Shown here: piece by piece, positions 23,709 through 35,738 of the stretch
Numbering within the stretch: position 1 is the stretch's first letter
Layout of the letters: each line of letters begins with the position of its first letter
Source of the DNA: Manduca sexta
Lineage: Eukaryota; Arthropoda; Insecta; Lepidoptera; Sphingidae
Direction: 5' to 3'
Assembly (NCBI RefSeq): GCF_014839805.1
Contig: NC_051124.1
Location: 8,370,001-8,434,000, forward strand
Length of the DNA stretch: 64,000 bases
Translations under genes and position numbers: made by a program
The notes under the pieces: generated by a model
Told to the model about the DNA's origin: nothing
Databases searched by the model: none
What the model saw: the letters and a program-made list of their open reading frames with translations, nothing else

Positions 23709-24584
23709 TTGTATTTAGAAGAAAGATTTGCGACTTCAATTTAAACTTAATAAAAAAAGTAAATCTTTCATAAAATAAATAATTCAGTTTCACAAAAGGA
23801 CATGACGCCGTCACCATTATAGATTTATTCACCGTCCGTCAGTTTTGCTGATCGATGGAATTAAATTTAATAAACTATGTTTTTGTTATAATAGTCGATA
23901 AAACTAAAATAAATCGCCATTATTACGCTAAACATTCCTCTTGCTAATTAAAGTAATATAATATTTTGATACATAACCTATAATTTATTACCTTATTTGG
24001 TGTCACAAGTTATTATATATTAAAATTGCCGTCTGCCAAAACTTGTTTCATATTTGAATTAGCAGAGTTATAAAAATAGCTATCTGCGGTTCGAAACCAC
24101 TTTAAATGTAATTGTGTAGTAAATATAATATTCTGTTTGTGTTTGTTTTTTGTTTTTCCTTAATATGTACAATATTATTTGTCGCGGTGTGTATTCATTG
24201 TGAAAAATAATAATAACTGAACTATTTCCCTATCTAAGCGGTAAATACAGTGAACATTGGTCGGTAATGGTTCCATAAATACTAAGAAGACTTATCCTTT
24301 ACAACAAAATCAATGGTTATTGAAACATCTGTCATAAGTGAATATTACGACGTCAGATATTCTATTGGCCTTGACGAAAATACAAATTAATATTATAACA
24401 TTTTAGTGAAAAAAAAAAAATTAGTTATCTCTAAAATGTAAACAGATGTCGTAAATAGCATGGTTTTTGTCGCATCATTTTTCTACCGCATTTATAGTCA
24501 AAGAATGTCAATTGTCCTAAACAGCTGTTCAATTTCTATGTCAATGAATTAATATCAACAACAATCAAGTTAGTTTAGATATCG
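23709..24584. other. non-coding stretch, nothing recognised
   Basis: AT-rich; nothing supported. Confidence 0.5.
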
Positions 24585-24700
24585 TTGTACGAAGCGAGAC
24601 GCTGACAGTTCGGTCGATGGACGAGCTAGTCAATGCGCGACGTCCACGCCGGTAAAACGTTACCGGGCGTACAGAACGCGAACCCGTGAATTTAAAAATC
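24585..24700 (+). promoter_or_regulatory. CpG-rich island, candidate promoter or non-coding first exon
   Basis: A sharp CpG-rich segment (GACGCTGACAGTTCGGTCGA, GCGCGACGTCCACGCCGGTA) within very AT-rich DNA. A splice-donor-like CCG|GTAAAA lies at about 24651, and an initiator-like ACAGTTC near 24605. It is 10.7 kb upstream of the kinase start codon on the same strand, so it could be an alternative 5'UTR exon of that gene. Foraging genes of flies have several promoters. No coding frame is evident. Confidence 0.3.
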
Positions 24701-27700
24701 GAACGTATCTACGACACTTTATAACTTTTTTAAATAAAGAGTCTACTCCATTTGATTTAAAAAAAAAGGAATAACAACGTATAGCAACTAGCCAGTGTTC
24801 GGTATCAATAAACAGTTTTTAATGTTAAAATCAAAATTCGAATGCGTAGATAAAATGTAGATATGCACATGCATAGCACAGGTTTGATCGTCAATTTTTT
24901 TTTTTATATGTAATCTGTGATTTTATGATTTAATGTATTTATAGACTACAATCCAAATTTGGATGTAAGTTGATAATATTAAAACAGATCCATCTTCATT
25001 ACAGACTAGATACATCTATAAAAAAGTAAAATGATACATATTTAAAATACAACGCTAGAATGGCATACAAGGTAATGAAATTTAAAGTCACGTAGTTTAT
25101 ATTTAGGCAACATTCAGATGGCAATGACAGACGGTTGATTGTGACAAATGATCTCAAAAGCATGCAGCGTAGTACTCTGTGCTATAATGTCGAATGCAAA
25201 TATAAATTGAGGTAAATCTGATATCATCAAAACATGTCTTGTATTTTTTGCATTGAGTTTTGGGAAAAAACATTTTTTTCTGAGGAACTGTATGAAGACA
25301 AATTATTTTATTGAATGTGTCACGTTACTATAAATATTACTTAATTAAAGAAAAAAGAGATTACAATTTGGTAAATTGTATTACTTGGTAGAAAAAATAT
25401 TATGAACTTGACTTCGCACAATCTTTCACTAGATATATTAGAAAAAAATATCCAGTCAATACACTCCGGATTTAATTTTTTATAAGTACCAACGTAAAAA
25501 AAAAGACGTACATGGTTACGATATTCATGTACAAATAATATAAACAAAAACATAAAAGCGTAGATAGAATTGTTAAGTACTATCGCGAAACCAAAACTTG
25601 TGAATAAACAGATTTTTTTATGGGCATAGTCAACGACCAGACACGTGGGTGGCTAGAGATATAAATAGATATATGTAAAATAGATTGGTTTGTTTTTGTA
25701 TATTAATTTTATATATAAAATATAGCATCCTTTAAAATCACCACCTATTGCAGAGAATAGCTAATAGTTTGTTCATAATATTCAGAAAGAATTACAAGAA
25801 AAATATTTTAATTTTTTTTTTAATTCAAAGCCCTAGTCCTTTATTCTGTTTAACAATAGAAATAAAAGCATAGACAAATTTTGCCACGAATACGAAATGT
25901 ATCCATACAATATGACAGTATAATAAATTATTACCAAATGCAAGTAGCTAAGAAATCCATTTACATGGTACCAGCGAAGAAAGATCTCGATACTAATTCT
26001 ATATCTGTAATTATATTTGATTCCTTGTTTAAAACCACGCGGATTTCACAAGAAATAAGTTTGAATCCTTTTTTATTCGCTAAAGAAAACACTCTGTTCA
26101 AACATGGAGTTTTTACTGTGTATAGACTCTTTAACTATGGTTTTTTGACGTTAGATTTTTTGCTCATTATATTCTGTTATAGCAAAAATAAAGAAAAATA
26201 CGCACTCAGAATGATCGAACACGTGTTTGGTCAAACTGATCGATGACAATGACGAAATGGAAAAGTCGGAGTCTTCTATACATATTTACAGAGATTATCA
26301 TCTGCAAACAGTCGAATATAGCCTTTAGGGCTTCACGAAAACGCAATCAATCCGTTTGATACAATATCAGACGTATGTAAACATTGTAGTCCTTAATGTT
26401 TTGCTTATTTAATTGGATTTACCCGTATAATCTTATCTTTGAATAAATTATTCCTAAAATATCACATATTTCGATTAATCAGAATAAAATGTTTATTTCG
26501 AGTAGCATTCCAGCTATTATTATAACTGGGTAAACATTTCCACGGCACGCATACATTTTACGTGATCTGCCAACGTAATAGGATCGATACGGTCGGATGG
26601 CTTCCGATACTTCAAACCAACCTTCGCCACTGTCTTCCGGAATGCTATTTTTTATTTACCACTATTTATCAAACAAACAAGAATCCTTACGAAAACAACC
26701 TAAATCTGGATGAGGCCAATGCTCATGATTTATTACTCAATCTTTGCGTAAGTTTTTTATACTTACGCAAAATAAATTACTTTAAAGTAGGTGACGATTG
26801 TTTTTCAAAATTAGTTAAAAATAATGTTGAAGGTAAAAGTAGCTACATGTTTTGAATATAACGGAATTTGTGATGTTATTTTGAATTATTGTTTTATTAG
26901 TTTGGTGAAATGGTTGTAATGCACGTGATGCTATTAGTAAGTGCACTCAATTCTGAAGATAGTATTGAACAACTAACAGAAGATAAGCGTCTAAATCCAG
27001 AAGCCACTTAGTTTTCTCTGATCAAACTTATTTACGCCATCTATTTTACTTAGAAGACTACGAAGCTTTTTGTTGACAAGCAAAAACGAATTGAAATGTA
27101 ATTTAAAATTGAATCATTGAAGGAAAAACTGATTTGCACTTTTGTCATCTACACACTCACTAAATAGTCAGTAAAAGCGCTTGAGCAAGTCACAGTTTCC
27201 TGCTGATTAGCATTGAATGCATCTGCGCTTGCCATAGTTGTCAATGAATGGGAATTGATGTTCGTAATAATAATAATTATGATTCTGACACATCTAAATA
27301 TAGAAACGCATGTGATTGATAACTTTAATTCACGCTACGTGACTCCGCAAAAAATAAATGATGTTTCATTCTCGACGTAATCGAGGGCTTGTTAATTAAG
27401 CAATTAGGATACAAGAACTAATTTTGGTGTATTTCTTTTGAATTAGAATTATTGACGGGATAAAAGAAATAGTTTTGGTGTATTTTCGTCATCAGAATTA
27501 TTGACGTTTAAATGTTTAGTTGAGTTTGTGGATACTTCTTTTTTTCTTAATTTAGCCTTACTAGCTAGTTCATTTTATATAACAATTGATTTATTAGTAA
27601 CTAACAGAAATTAATAAATTCAAATATATCTGAAATCGCAAATAGAACGTCTTTCTTCGAGATTTCTGTGACAACGTCTGTCAGTTTCGATGTAGTAACG

Positions 27701-29569
27701 CGAGTCCGTCACAAAAATAGACCAGAAAATGTGTAGTAATACAAAATGAATATATCTTCGTAGCATAATATAGCTATTTATAATATTTATTTAAACAATC
27801 AACCCGAGACGAATGCACAATTTCGCGAAAATTTTAAATGTGTGTCAAGGTTGAAAAGATATAAATATTTTTCACGAGTAATTAGAAAGTTCGGTTTTTA
27901 GTTTTCCCAACTGGCGTGTGGTCGCATTAGTCATCGACCTTAGGTGTATTTCCGAAACTGATCCCCTTCAAAGATCCATTGGCGTAAATATTTATTTAGA
28001 CCAATACAAATATAGGAGTCTGGATTTGTTATCTTTGGAAGTTTTCGTATACCTAGAGATTAATGATAGACGGAAGGTTTCTAGGAATTATTTCTCTTAA
28101 TATATAATGTTGATTGATTATACATTTGACGATTATGCAGAAATAAATCAATATGTCATCGGGGATTTACAATAACAATACGAAGGACACAACTCCATAT
28201 AAATAAATCCTATTGAGACGACTGCGATGCTATCACATTACTAAACGTTGGTGAAACATTAATTATATCATACCATTTCTGCAAGCGTTTTCTGACATTC
28301 GTACCCGCAAATTCATTAATTCAATGATTTAGGTACTATATGTGTAGTCCAATAAGTGAAGAACAAAAAACGACCTAACCTTCCTGCAAAGATTGGCCGC
28401 ATGCGTCATAAAGATCGTAAAATAAAATCAATATACTCCAGAGCTCTTGTGCATCAATATTTGGAAGACCTGATTCCGTTCTTTATGAATCTGCATGAAA
28501 GAGAGTGGGAAAGTTACTGCGCCATATTTACTAATGTACAAAGATTATGATATAAATACGCTATTACGAAACGTGACCCTAATGGTTTCGGTAGTTTTAA
28601 CTCGTGTCCAGATAACGCCAATCCCCGTAAACTGTTTTAGTCTGTAGTATGTCAACTAGCGGAGCCGGCTTACTGACCTGACGTCAGTGAAGATTATCTG
28701 GCTTTTAGATAATAATTAAATAACTGACATCGCAAAATATTTGCCGCATATTTTTATAGATCCGTCAGAGCTTATCGACTATTCTAGACTTTGATTTACT
28801 GTCGTCTGTAATGCGTTTGTAAAATTTTATCGATGACTAACTGTGAAGAAAAAGATTTTGTCAATTATCCAAAATAATTGATACTACCTAATATTGGTCG
28901 CAGTCTACTCTATGTAGGCAACTTCCACCAGGTTGAACTGGATTATTTTGGGAAGGCTGTTCCCCAATGGACGTTTCATAGCTAATTATAATGATATATT
29001 CTACGTGTCAATCAATTGCAACTTTGAAAAATGAGTATTTTCCAAAATTAATTGTACGTAACGAAATAGTTTTTACGAATATTACATTTTCTGTTCAATC
29101 TGTTTTTTTGTGTTAATAAATTTATTCTTTATAGTACTTTATAGAACGAATGTATGAAGACAAGTAAAAACAAGACAGACGGGACAGAAAATTTCGTAAC
29201 AATATTTCGTAAAAACTATTTCGTTATATACATTTATTTTGAGAAATACTCACATACATTCTATCAAAATATTGTTCGTGTTCTAAAAGTGTTGGATGAC
29301 ACAATACCAATTATGTTACACACGTGTCCGCTCCATTGTTAAATAAAATTAATAATTAATGTAGCACCTACTACAGTGCTCTGATGAAATAAAAACAAGA
29401 ATAACTTTATCCACATTTAGTATATTAGTACGGAAGTGGAATAAGACTGATTTTCTAAAGTATTATTTGCTTTTGTAAATGTCCAAATATAGTAATGTTA
29501 TTAGACTTAAACAGGTAGAGTTGAATAATAGTGAAAAAAGTCACTACATAGTTTATAGATCTCATTTTT
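24701..29569. other. non-coding stretch, no gene supported
   Basis: Two moderately long + strand frames (25881-26246 and 26562-26855) begin with TTG and GTG rather than ATG, have no splice context and look like no known family. A 9-bp hairpin (TTGCGTAAG/CTTACGCAA) lies at 26742-26771. A full CRE palindrome TGACGTCA lies at 28679-28686. A short direct repeat around TTTTGGTGTATTT occurs near 27.42-27.50 kb. Confidence 0.45.
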
Positions 29570-29660
29570 AGGGTTTTGTTCCTACGAAGGAACCCCTATA
29601 GAATCACTTTGTTGTTGGTCTACCGTTTGTCTGTCTATCAAAACCCTTTTTCTTAGGAAC
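29570..29660 (+). repeat. interspersed repeat piece with CCTACGAAGGAACCC palindrome
   Basis: Contains GGGTTTTGTTCCTACGAAGG followed by AACCCCTATAGAATCACTTT and a GTCTGTCTATCAAAACCC segment. I recognise this arrangement as a common insect genome repeat, but I cannot name the family. Confidence 0.45.
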
Positions 29661-30641
29661 GCGTAGAGGTATCAACTTACTGTCACTATATATTGTATTT
29701 TTTTATATAATGTATATATTTCAATTAAAGAGGTTTCATAGAACTGAGAAAAGTTAACTTTACATCGTGAACCTATGTGATAATCTCTGAAAGTTACGTA
29801 TTATATTAATATTTAACAGTAGAAAATATATAAAAATAAATAAACCAGGAACCAAACCTACTGTAATTGCATGTTCTATAAAGCTATGCTATTTAGACAT
29901 ATTATTGCATATTACAGCTATAAATATAATTAATAATGCGCTCTGTCCATTCTCATGCAACTAAATGCAAGTTTAAAATGTTTCGTGTCACATTGAACGC
30001 ATATTTCTGACTGGTGCAGTGACACTTTCCCGTCATGATTTATGACATTTTGTCAGTAATTATGCGGCATATTACAACTGTTAAACGTCATAAATTGTCT
30101 TTGTCAAAGTTTTGACAGCGTTGTGTTATTGTCTATGAAAGAATTCTGAGACGTGCATATAAGTGAAATTCTGTTTAATTTATTACTGTCCATATTTGTT
30201 AAGATAATAACTACTTCCGTAAATACGTTAGCTTAATATTAATTTCTCGCATATGTTTCTCGTTTTGCACTAATTGAATCACTAATAAATCTACATGACG
30301 TTAATCTCCATATTCTTAAATAGTAATTGGATTACCGTCAACATGGTATCAAATACAATTAATTCACGAGAAACATTGAATCATAAACGTTTATCAATTA
30401 TATAATTAGATAGTGCGTTTATATATCGTTTTAGACGGCAATATATCACCGTCTGAGATACCAGAGCCAAGCAGCCTGTCTGAACTCATAGGTTTAATGG
30501 TTTATAGGATTATACAATCAAGGTGAAATATTTTGCTAACGTAGATAGGAATTTGGTTATGGAATTGAAATTAATCTTTTTATTATTTATGATAATAAAT
30601 TTTGTGACAATTTTTTCCATTTTTGAACTAATTAAATTTGC
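29661..30641. other. non-coding stretch, nothing recognised
   Basis: No feature supported. Confidence 0.5.
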
Positions 30642-30739
30642 TTGAAATTAAACTAATTTTCGGATTCTGTCGCGGTTAGTATTTTATTTTTCTCCCGACG
30701 TTTCGAAGACTTTGCAGCCTTCATGGTCACGGGGGGGAC
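30642..30739. mobile_element. palindromic repeat (GACGTTTCGAA family), one-armed copy
   Basis: An arm with CGGATTCTGTCGCGG and the centre CTCCCGACGTTTCGAAGACT then GCAGCCTTCATGGTCACGGG. The second arm is missing. Confidence 0.65.
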
Positions 30740-31340
30740 TCAATTAGGACTAAATTTGCTTGCTATAAAAAAGGAATGATTAATGTAAAATTCATGTGAC
30801 GTATTCGACGATCTAGGTTCCGATCTATCAAGAGTTAAATTTACTTCCAAAGATATGGAAATGATAAAACATCATCAATCATTGTAATGACATTTTTTTT
30901 TTTACCAAATGTATATCATATCACCAAGACAACTAAACGTATTCAATTTCATATAGATCTTAATTCGAGGTGTTTTGTATAGCAATTATAACGTGATGTT
31001 ACATTTAGGCTCAATGTACCGTGCACTGGGCTTTCATCCAAATTCAAAAACAGGTCTAGGTCGACTCGTCGACAGTTTAGAGATAACACAGATCGTTTTA
31101 CTAGAAGTGATATAGAAAATTGTGGGAAAGAAATTTTCAAGATTTTTATGAAAGACGTGATGTATTTTTTTATTATTATTGATTTTATTGAAAGACAAGA
31201 TGATTATTATTGATTGCTCGGTAAACACTTCTGAGTGATTATAAACGTTTTTGATACCATATATAAGCTATAATTATTAAAAAGTTCCTACTGCATTTTG
31301 CGCGTGATTCTGAAATATTCTATTTTAAGTTTTATATATA
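30740..31340. other. non-coding stretch, nothing recognised
   Basis: No feature supported; short minus-strand frames near 31.0 kb overlap each other and show no family resemblance. Confidence 0.5.
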
Positions 31341-31489
31341 CACTCACACCTTTTATCCTCGGAGGGGTAGGTAGAGGCGCAACTGATGCACCCACATTCC
31401 ACCGTGTGTATTCCGTCCCAGGTTATGATATAAGGCGAGCCTGAGTTCTAGGCTCCTAGCTCCTAGCAACTTCGCCACCGAGGCAGTCA
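31341..31489 (-). mobile_element. family B SINE, antisense, B box lost
   Basis: The minus strand starts GACTGCCTCGGTGGCGAAGT (head) and runs through GGGACGGAATACACACGGTG to the family B body and a GTGTGAGTG tail. The B-box region is replaced by short CTAGGAGC repeats, so it is not transcriptionally competent. Confidence 0.65.
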
Positions 31490-31870
31490 TTATAATATTA
31501 TAACGCTAAGTGATTTAGTTTGCTACAATTTTCTTTTAACTAAAACAAAAAAACCCATCGAGCATAAAAAAATACAAAACTACACAGTACATAGTACTAC
31601 TACATAGTAAGGAAAAGAATATTCCGTTCAGCATTTTCGAAATGCCTTATTTATGGTTTACTTTCATCTGGCCCGTATCGGAGTTTGAAAGCAATAGTCC
31701 AGAGTAATGTTTATTTGGTTGAATAAGCGGGTGCAATCTGTTCCGCATGATATTTTCGTCTCTAGTTCGCCCGATATAACTTACTATATGAGGTTAATCG
31801 GTTCCCCCAATGCACGCAGCTCTAGTGAATGAAAACTTAGGACAATATATTTCTAGAAAATAATAGATTT
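31490..31870. other. non-coding stretch, nothing recognised
   Basis: No feature supported. Confidence 0.5.
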
Positions 31871-31961
31871 GAAATAAAACTATAATTCAAACTTTAACGC
31901 GGTTTAATATATTTTCCTCCCGACGTTTCGAAGACTGCAGTCACGGGAGGGATTGAAGTAT
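31871..31961. mobile_element. palindromic repeat (GACGTTTCGAA family), shortened copy
   Basis: An AACGCGGTTTAATATATT arm followed by CTCCCGACGTTTCGAAGACT and GCAGTCACGGGAGGGA. It lacks the other arm and has a deleted centre. It lies 1.2 kb from a sister copy in the same orientation. Confidence 0.65.
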
Positions 31962-32577
31962 TGGTCGTCTGAAAAGTCAGTTACAATATCTGCCCACAAT
32001 ACAAAATGTTATTTTTTTAGCTGTTGACGGTCCGATCTACGCAGAATGACTGACAGTGTCTTTACGTCTGCCAGCCGGTCTTTTGGATTCCGTTTTAATA
32101 AATGTAGAAGAAAATCGCTGGGTTGTAATAATAGAATTGTTTGCATTTTTAATCGATTTCAAAGAAAGGAGGAGGTTCACCATTCGAAAGTTTTTTTTAT
32201 TGATAATAAGATTTGTTGCGTAAAGTTATTCATGTGTTCTGCATTTAAGTACCCACATACATCGCTCGCAATCGATTATAGAACGTTATCTAATCTGTCA
32301 ATAAAGATACAATATGTGTAAATATATGAATTTGCGTGGTAAACGAATTATCTAACACTTCAACATTTACGAAAATACATAAAATTTGAACATGCAAAGT
32401 TATTTAAATCACACTATTGTATTAAACTATTTACTTAAACATTAAATTCATGGACCTTCAACAAACGCAAATACTCTAAATTAGGCGAAATAAAGTCTCT
32501 TTTCTTTTGATAAATGAAGGAACTGCTTTGACTATCAATAAAAAAAAAAGTTATTTTTTTTTCTTTGTACCATGCAC
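31962..32577. other. non-coding stretch, nothing recognised
   Basis: A 91-codon open frame at 32046-32321 has an ATG but no family resemblance or splice sites of quality. It is not called as a gene. Confidence 0.4.
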
Positions 32578-32712
32578 TGATTTTGAAAGGAGCAACACCA
32601 GAGTTCCTTACCCGTTCTTCTCTGGTGAAAACTGCTTTCCGAACAGTTGGTAGAGTTAATGTTGACGAAATCTAAATAATGTATAAAATTGTACAGGTTC
32701 AAATAAATTATA
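32578..32712 (+). mobile_element. interspersed repeat (family D), copy 2
   Basis: TTTTGAAAGGAGCAACACCA, GAAAACTGCTTTCCGAACAG, TTGGTAGAGTTAATGTTGAC and AATAATGTATAAAATTGTAC are shared with 10172-10292. It ends near an AATAAA, as would the 3' end of a retroelement transcript. Confidence 0.7.
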
Positions 32713-35137
32713 ACATTTCCTTTATATAAAAAATAAAATTATGGTGGTAATAAGTATGGTGTCAAACATAAGCCGTGAGGAATGATTCCAATTTTAAAAT
32801 GGAATATATAGCCAACATTACAGATTGCTTTAAACTGATCTATTATGTTGAACCTCATTAAACCAAATACGTTTGGAACTTTGAATACAGCTGTTCTTTT
32901 GTTATGTAACAAAGAGCCCTAAGCACCATAGCAGTTATTGATTGCAGCAATTAGTATGACCTTATGAATAAAAATAGGGTTACATGTTGCAAGTACATTA
33001 GAAGAAGCTGATAATATTAGTTTGTAAAATATTGATATACCCTTGATATGTGAAAATATATCTAAGGCTTGTATTATTAATGAGTTTGAAAGATAATTAA
33101 CTTGATTAAGTTTTTGTTGATGCAAATAATAGATATTAGATGGAACTTAATGATTTAAAATAATTATTATATTTGGTAGTACGTGGACTAAAAACATTAC
33201 CAGCTGGAAAGATACAAAATCCAACTAGACACCTCATTATTCTACTAACCGGTATAGCGAAAGGTTATGAAATTACAGGCTGTCGACAATAATGATGCAA
33301 TGCTGATATCTTTTAATGTGGTTTACTTTATTTATTCTTGTAGTAATATCTAATGAAATGCATATTTATATTATTATTATTAATTAAAATTATTAACAAA
33401 TTCGCATCACCTGGTTTGAAATTTATTATATCTAATTTTACCTTGTCTTTCTTCGAATGAATAACACCTGTCTAAAAGTCAACTTGACTACTTAATTTCT
33501 TGATTTAATTTACATTAAATATTCCAGAATCAATGTTATGCCAAACAGATTGATCGTATCTCTATTGACAGTTCCAAATTACATATGACATGTCATGACT
33601 TGATCCGATTTCGTCACAATCAATTAACATAGGTGCAGTGCTGTAACCTTAACACATTTACTGCGTGTGGGCTTCCAAATTCAACGTACCACCATTAATC
33701 TTGCATTGACCTTTTAGTACTTAGAAAGGCGTGCATTTAGTTGAACAACCTTTTAAATATCTCACCTGCGTAACTCACAAATCAACCGTAGCTTTCAATG
33801 AATGCAAGTACGTGTAATACGTTTGTTATTAATGTTAATACGGAGTACAATGTGCAAGCGATAAATGTCAGCCAATATCAATTGAGACGGGTGTAAAAAC
33901 ATGCCTACACTGGTTGTTGAACAATTTTATTACTTTGCGTCAGTTCGTTAACAAATTAGAATGATGTGAAGATTCAATAATCACTTGGAGTTCGGAATCT
34001 AAGAATGTATTTTAGAAGGGTGATGAATGAGAGAATGTTTAAATTGTTTCAAACTTTCGTCATATTTTTCGGACAACAACTCAATTATGATAAGGTTTGT
34101 AGCATATTTTTAAGCAAAAACATGGTACAATTGATGTATTTATTTTATTCTCTTTATTTTTAAATTTGTATTTATGTACATATTATATCATAAACAAATA
34201 AATCATTCTCCGATGGCGAAGCTCAAGACCCATGCCACCGGCAGTTTATTTTATTTATTAATAATCAAGTAACATAGACTAAATTGGGTTAAACCAGCTC
34301 ATTAATATGTTAGTAAGATAACGGTAAGGTAAGTTGAATTGCATAAAAATAGGAATATGATAATTATTTGTTTCGGTACTAGTAATATTCGGGTATTTAT
34401 CTATTCATGTATTTATTGTATAAGCGTAGATGTTGTAACATTGTGGGTAATAGACAAACCACTATGATTTAATTACAGCATACAAATAAATACAAAATTT
34501 TATTGATATACATTTTAAAAAGATCTGATTTTCACACTAATAATAAAACTAGTTTACGTATTTTCATATTTTAACCCGACTCGAACTAGATTTTCCTGAA
34601 ACATTTAGTTCTTATACAAGCTGTTACATAATATATAAAAACTTTTTTTATAGCGAACATTTATTTGAAAAAGCAGTCTTTAGGTCTATTTTGGAATCAT
34701 GCTCTTAACTCTTAATGGAAATATAAGTTTATTCAGCCGAAATTGTGTTCTATGCAGAGTTCCAAAGAAAATATATAATTTGATGCTAACAATAATAATT
34801 TTTAGAGTGCACACGTGTTTCATGGCGTTTTGTTTATTAATCAGCGTCCATTAATCAAGTTTAATGAAAACCAATTAAGCGAAACGGCAGGCAGGCGCGG
34901 ACAAATTCTAATATGTCCATAGACATTGTATGATGTCGCAAGTCACTTAGTAGTTTGAGTCACAGCCGGTTGGGCTGGACTATTTAAATATATCGCAGAC
35001 AATCAATCATCATATTTTATAAGGACACGAGAACCACGTCATTGTTACTGAAGTTAGTGGATATTGTACGAACACTGGCTACGTTTCCAATAATAGAATC
35101 GTTATTCCTGAATAGATAGCTTACGTGATAAATGTTG
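32713..35137. other. non-coding DNA upstream of the kinase gene
   Basis: No repeat or exon is recognised. The last 200 bp probably contain the core promoter. TATTTAAATATA at 34981-34992 and TATAAGG at 35018-35024 are TATA-like, and a TCATTG follows at 35039. Confidence 0.4.
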
Positions 35138-35316
35138 TCAGTTGATTTAATGTTAAAAATATATAGTTACATTATCTTTTCGATAGCTTCATTGATAAAG
35201 TGAAACGCATATATTTGTCATGTTTATATCGCGTTCTGTGCTATAAGTGAAATAAAACGAAAATGCTGTGAATAAGTGTTAGTTCCGGGGTCGGTGATAT
35301 AATTAACACTAACAAA
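35138..35316 (+). promoter_or_regulatory. for: candidate transcription start and 5' leader of the kinase gene, with a 2-codon upstream ORF
   Basis: TCAGTT at 35138-35143 matches the arthropod initiator (TCAKTY). No splice acceptor is visible between it and the start codon, so the leader may be continuous. A minimal upstream frame ATG CTG TGA sits at 35263-35271, 45 nt before the main start, and could reduce translation by stop-codon pausing. The main start has a strong insect context (AACAAAATGG). An alternative start at 35039, or a spliced leader from farther upstream (for example 24.6 kb), is possible. Confidence 0.35.
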
Positions 35317-35738
35317 ATGGCGCAAACACACGCTAAACAATGTCAAATGGACCACAATTATAAACTGGAGAAGAAGTATCTGGAAATGAAAAGACTTGTA
35401 TTGGAAAAAACGGAGGAGTTAAAACGTCGTGACAAAATAATTGCATTATTAGAGAACGAAATAGATGACAAAGATGCGCAAATACGATACCTTAAAAATG
35501 AAATAGACAAATATAGACAGGTGGTCAAACCTTTGACTAGACAGATCATCGATAGTCATAAGAACGGATTCGATGCTGACGAAGAGTGTTTTGTGATGAA
35601 AACACCTGGTATTGAGAATACAAGGGTCTATACCCTTGGCGAGCCGCGGCTCAAAAGGACAGCGATATCAGCTGAGCCTTTATCAGCATTAACGCAAGAC
35701 CATGAAATGAAATTGGTTAAAATACCAAAAAGTCACAG
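35317..35738 (+). CDS. for: cGMP-dependent protein kinase (PKG-I / foraging type), first coding exon
   Basis: Encodes residues 1-140 and two bases of codon 141. PKG is a cytosolic Ser/Thr kinase activated by cGMP; foraging controls feeding and locomotor behaviour in flies and bees. Residues about 16-72 form a coiled coil with an unbroken heptad ladder (V28, L35, I42, I49, I56, I63, V70), the dimerising leucine zipper that also docks substrates. Residues 113-121, KRTAISAEP, match the autoinhibitory/autophosphorylation segment of PKG I-beta (KRQAISAEP in mammals). The start is the first ATG, in good context. The exon ends at AG|GTGAGA (35738/35739) and joins in phase to 38566, giving R141. Residues 73-110 between zipper and inhibitor show no motif I recognise. 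It is 5' complete as far as can be seen; most of the protein lies outside the visible exons. Confidence 0.92.

Noticed and set aside
25881..26246. 121-codon open frame
   Set aside because: It starts with TTG, is AT-driven in composition and has no splice context or recognisable domain.
26562..26855. 97-codon open frame with a coding-like look
   Set aside because: GTG start and no homology that I recognise; kept only as a note in the stretch entry.
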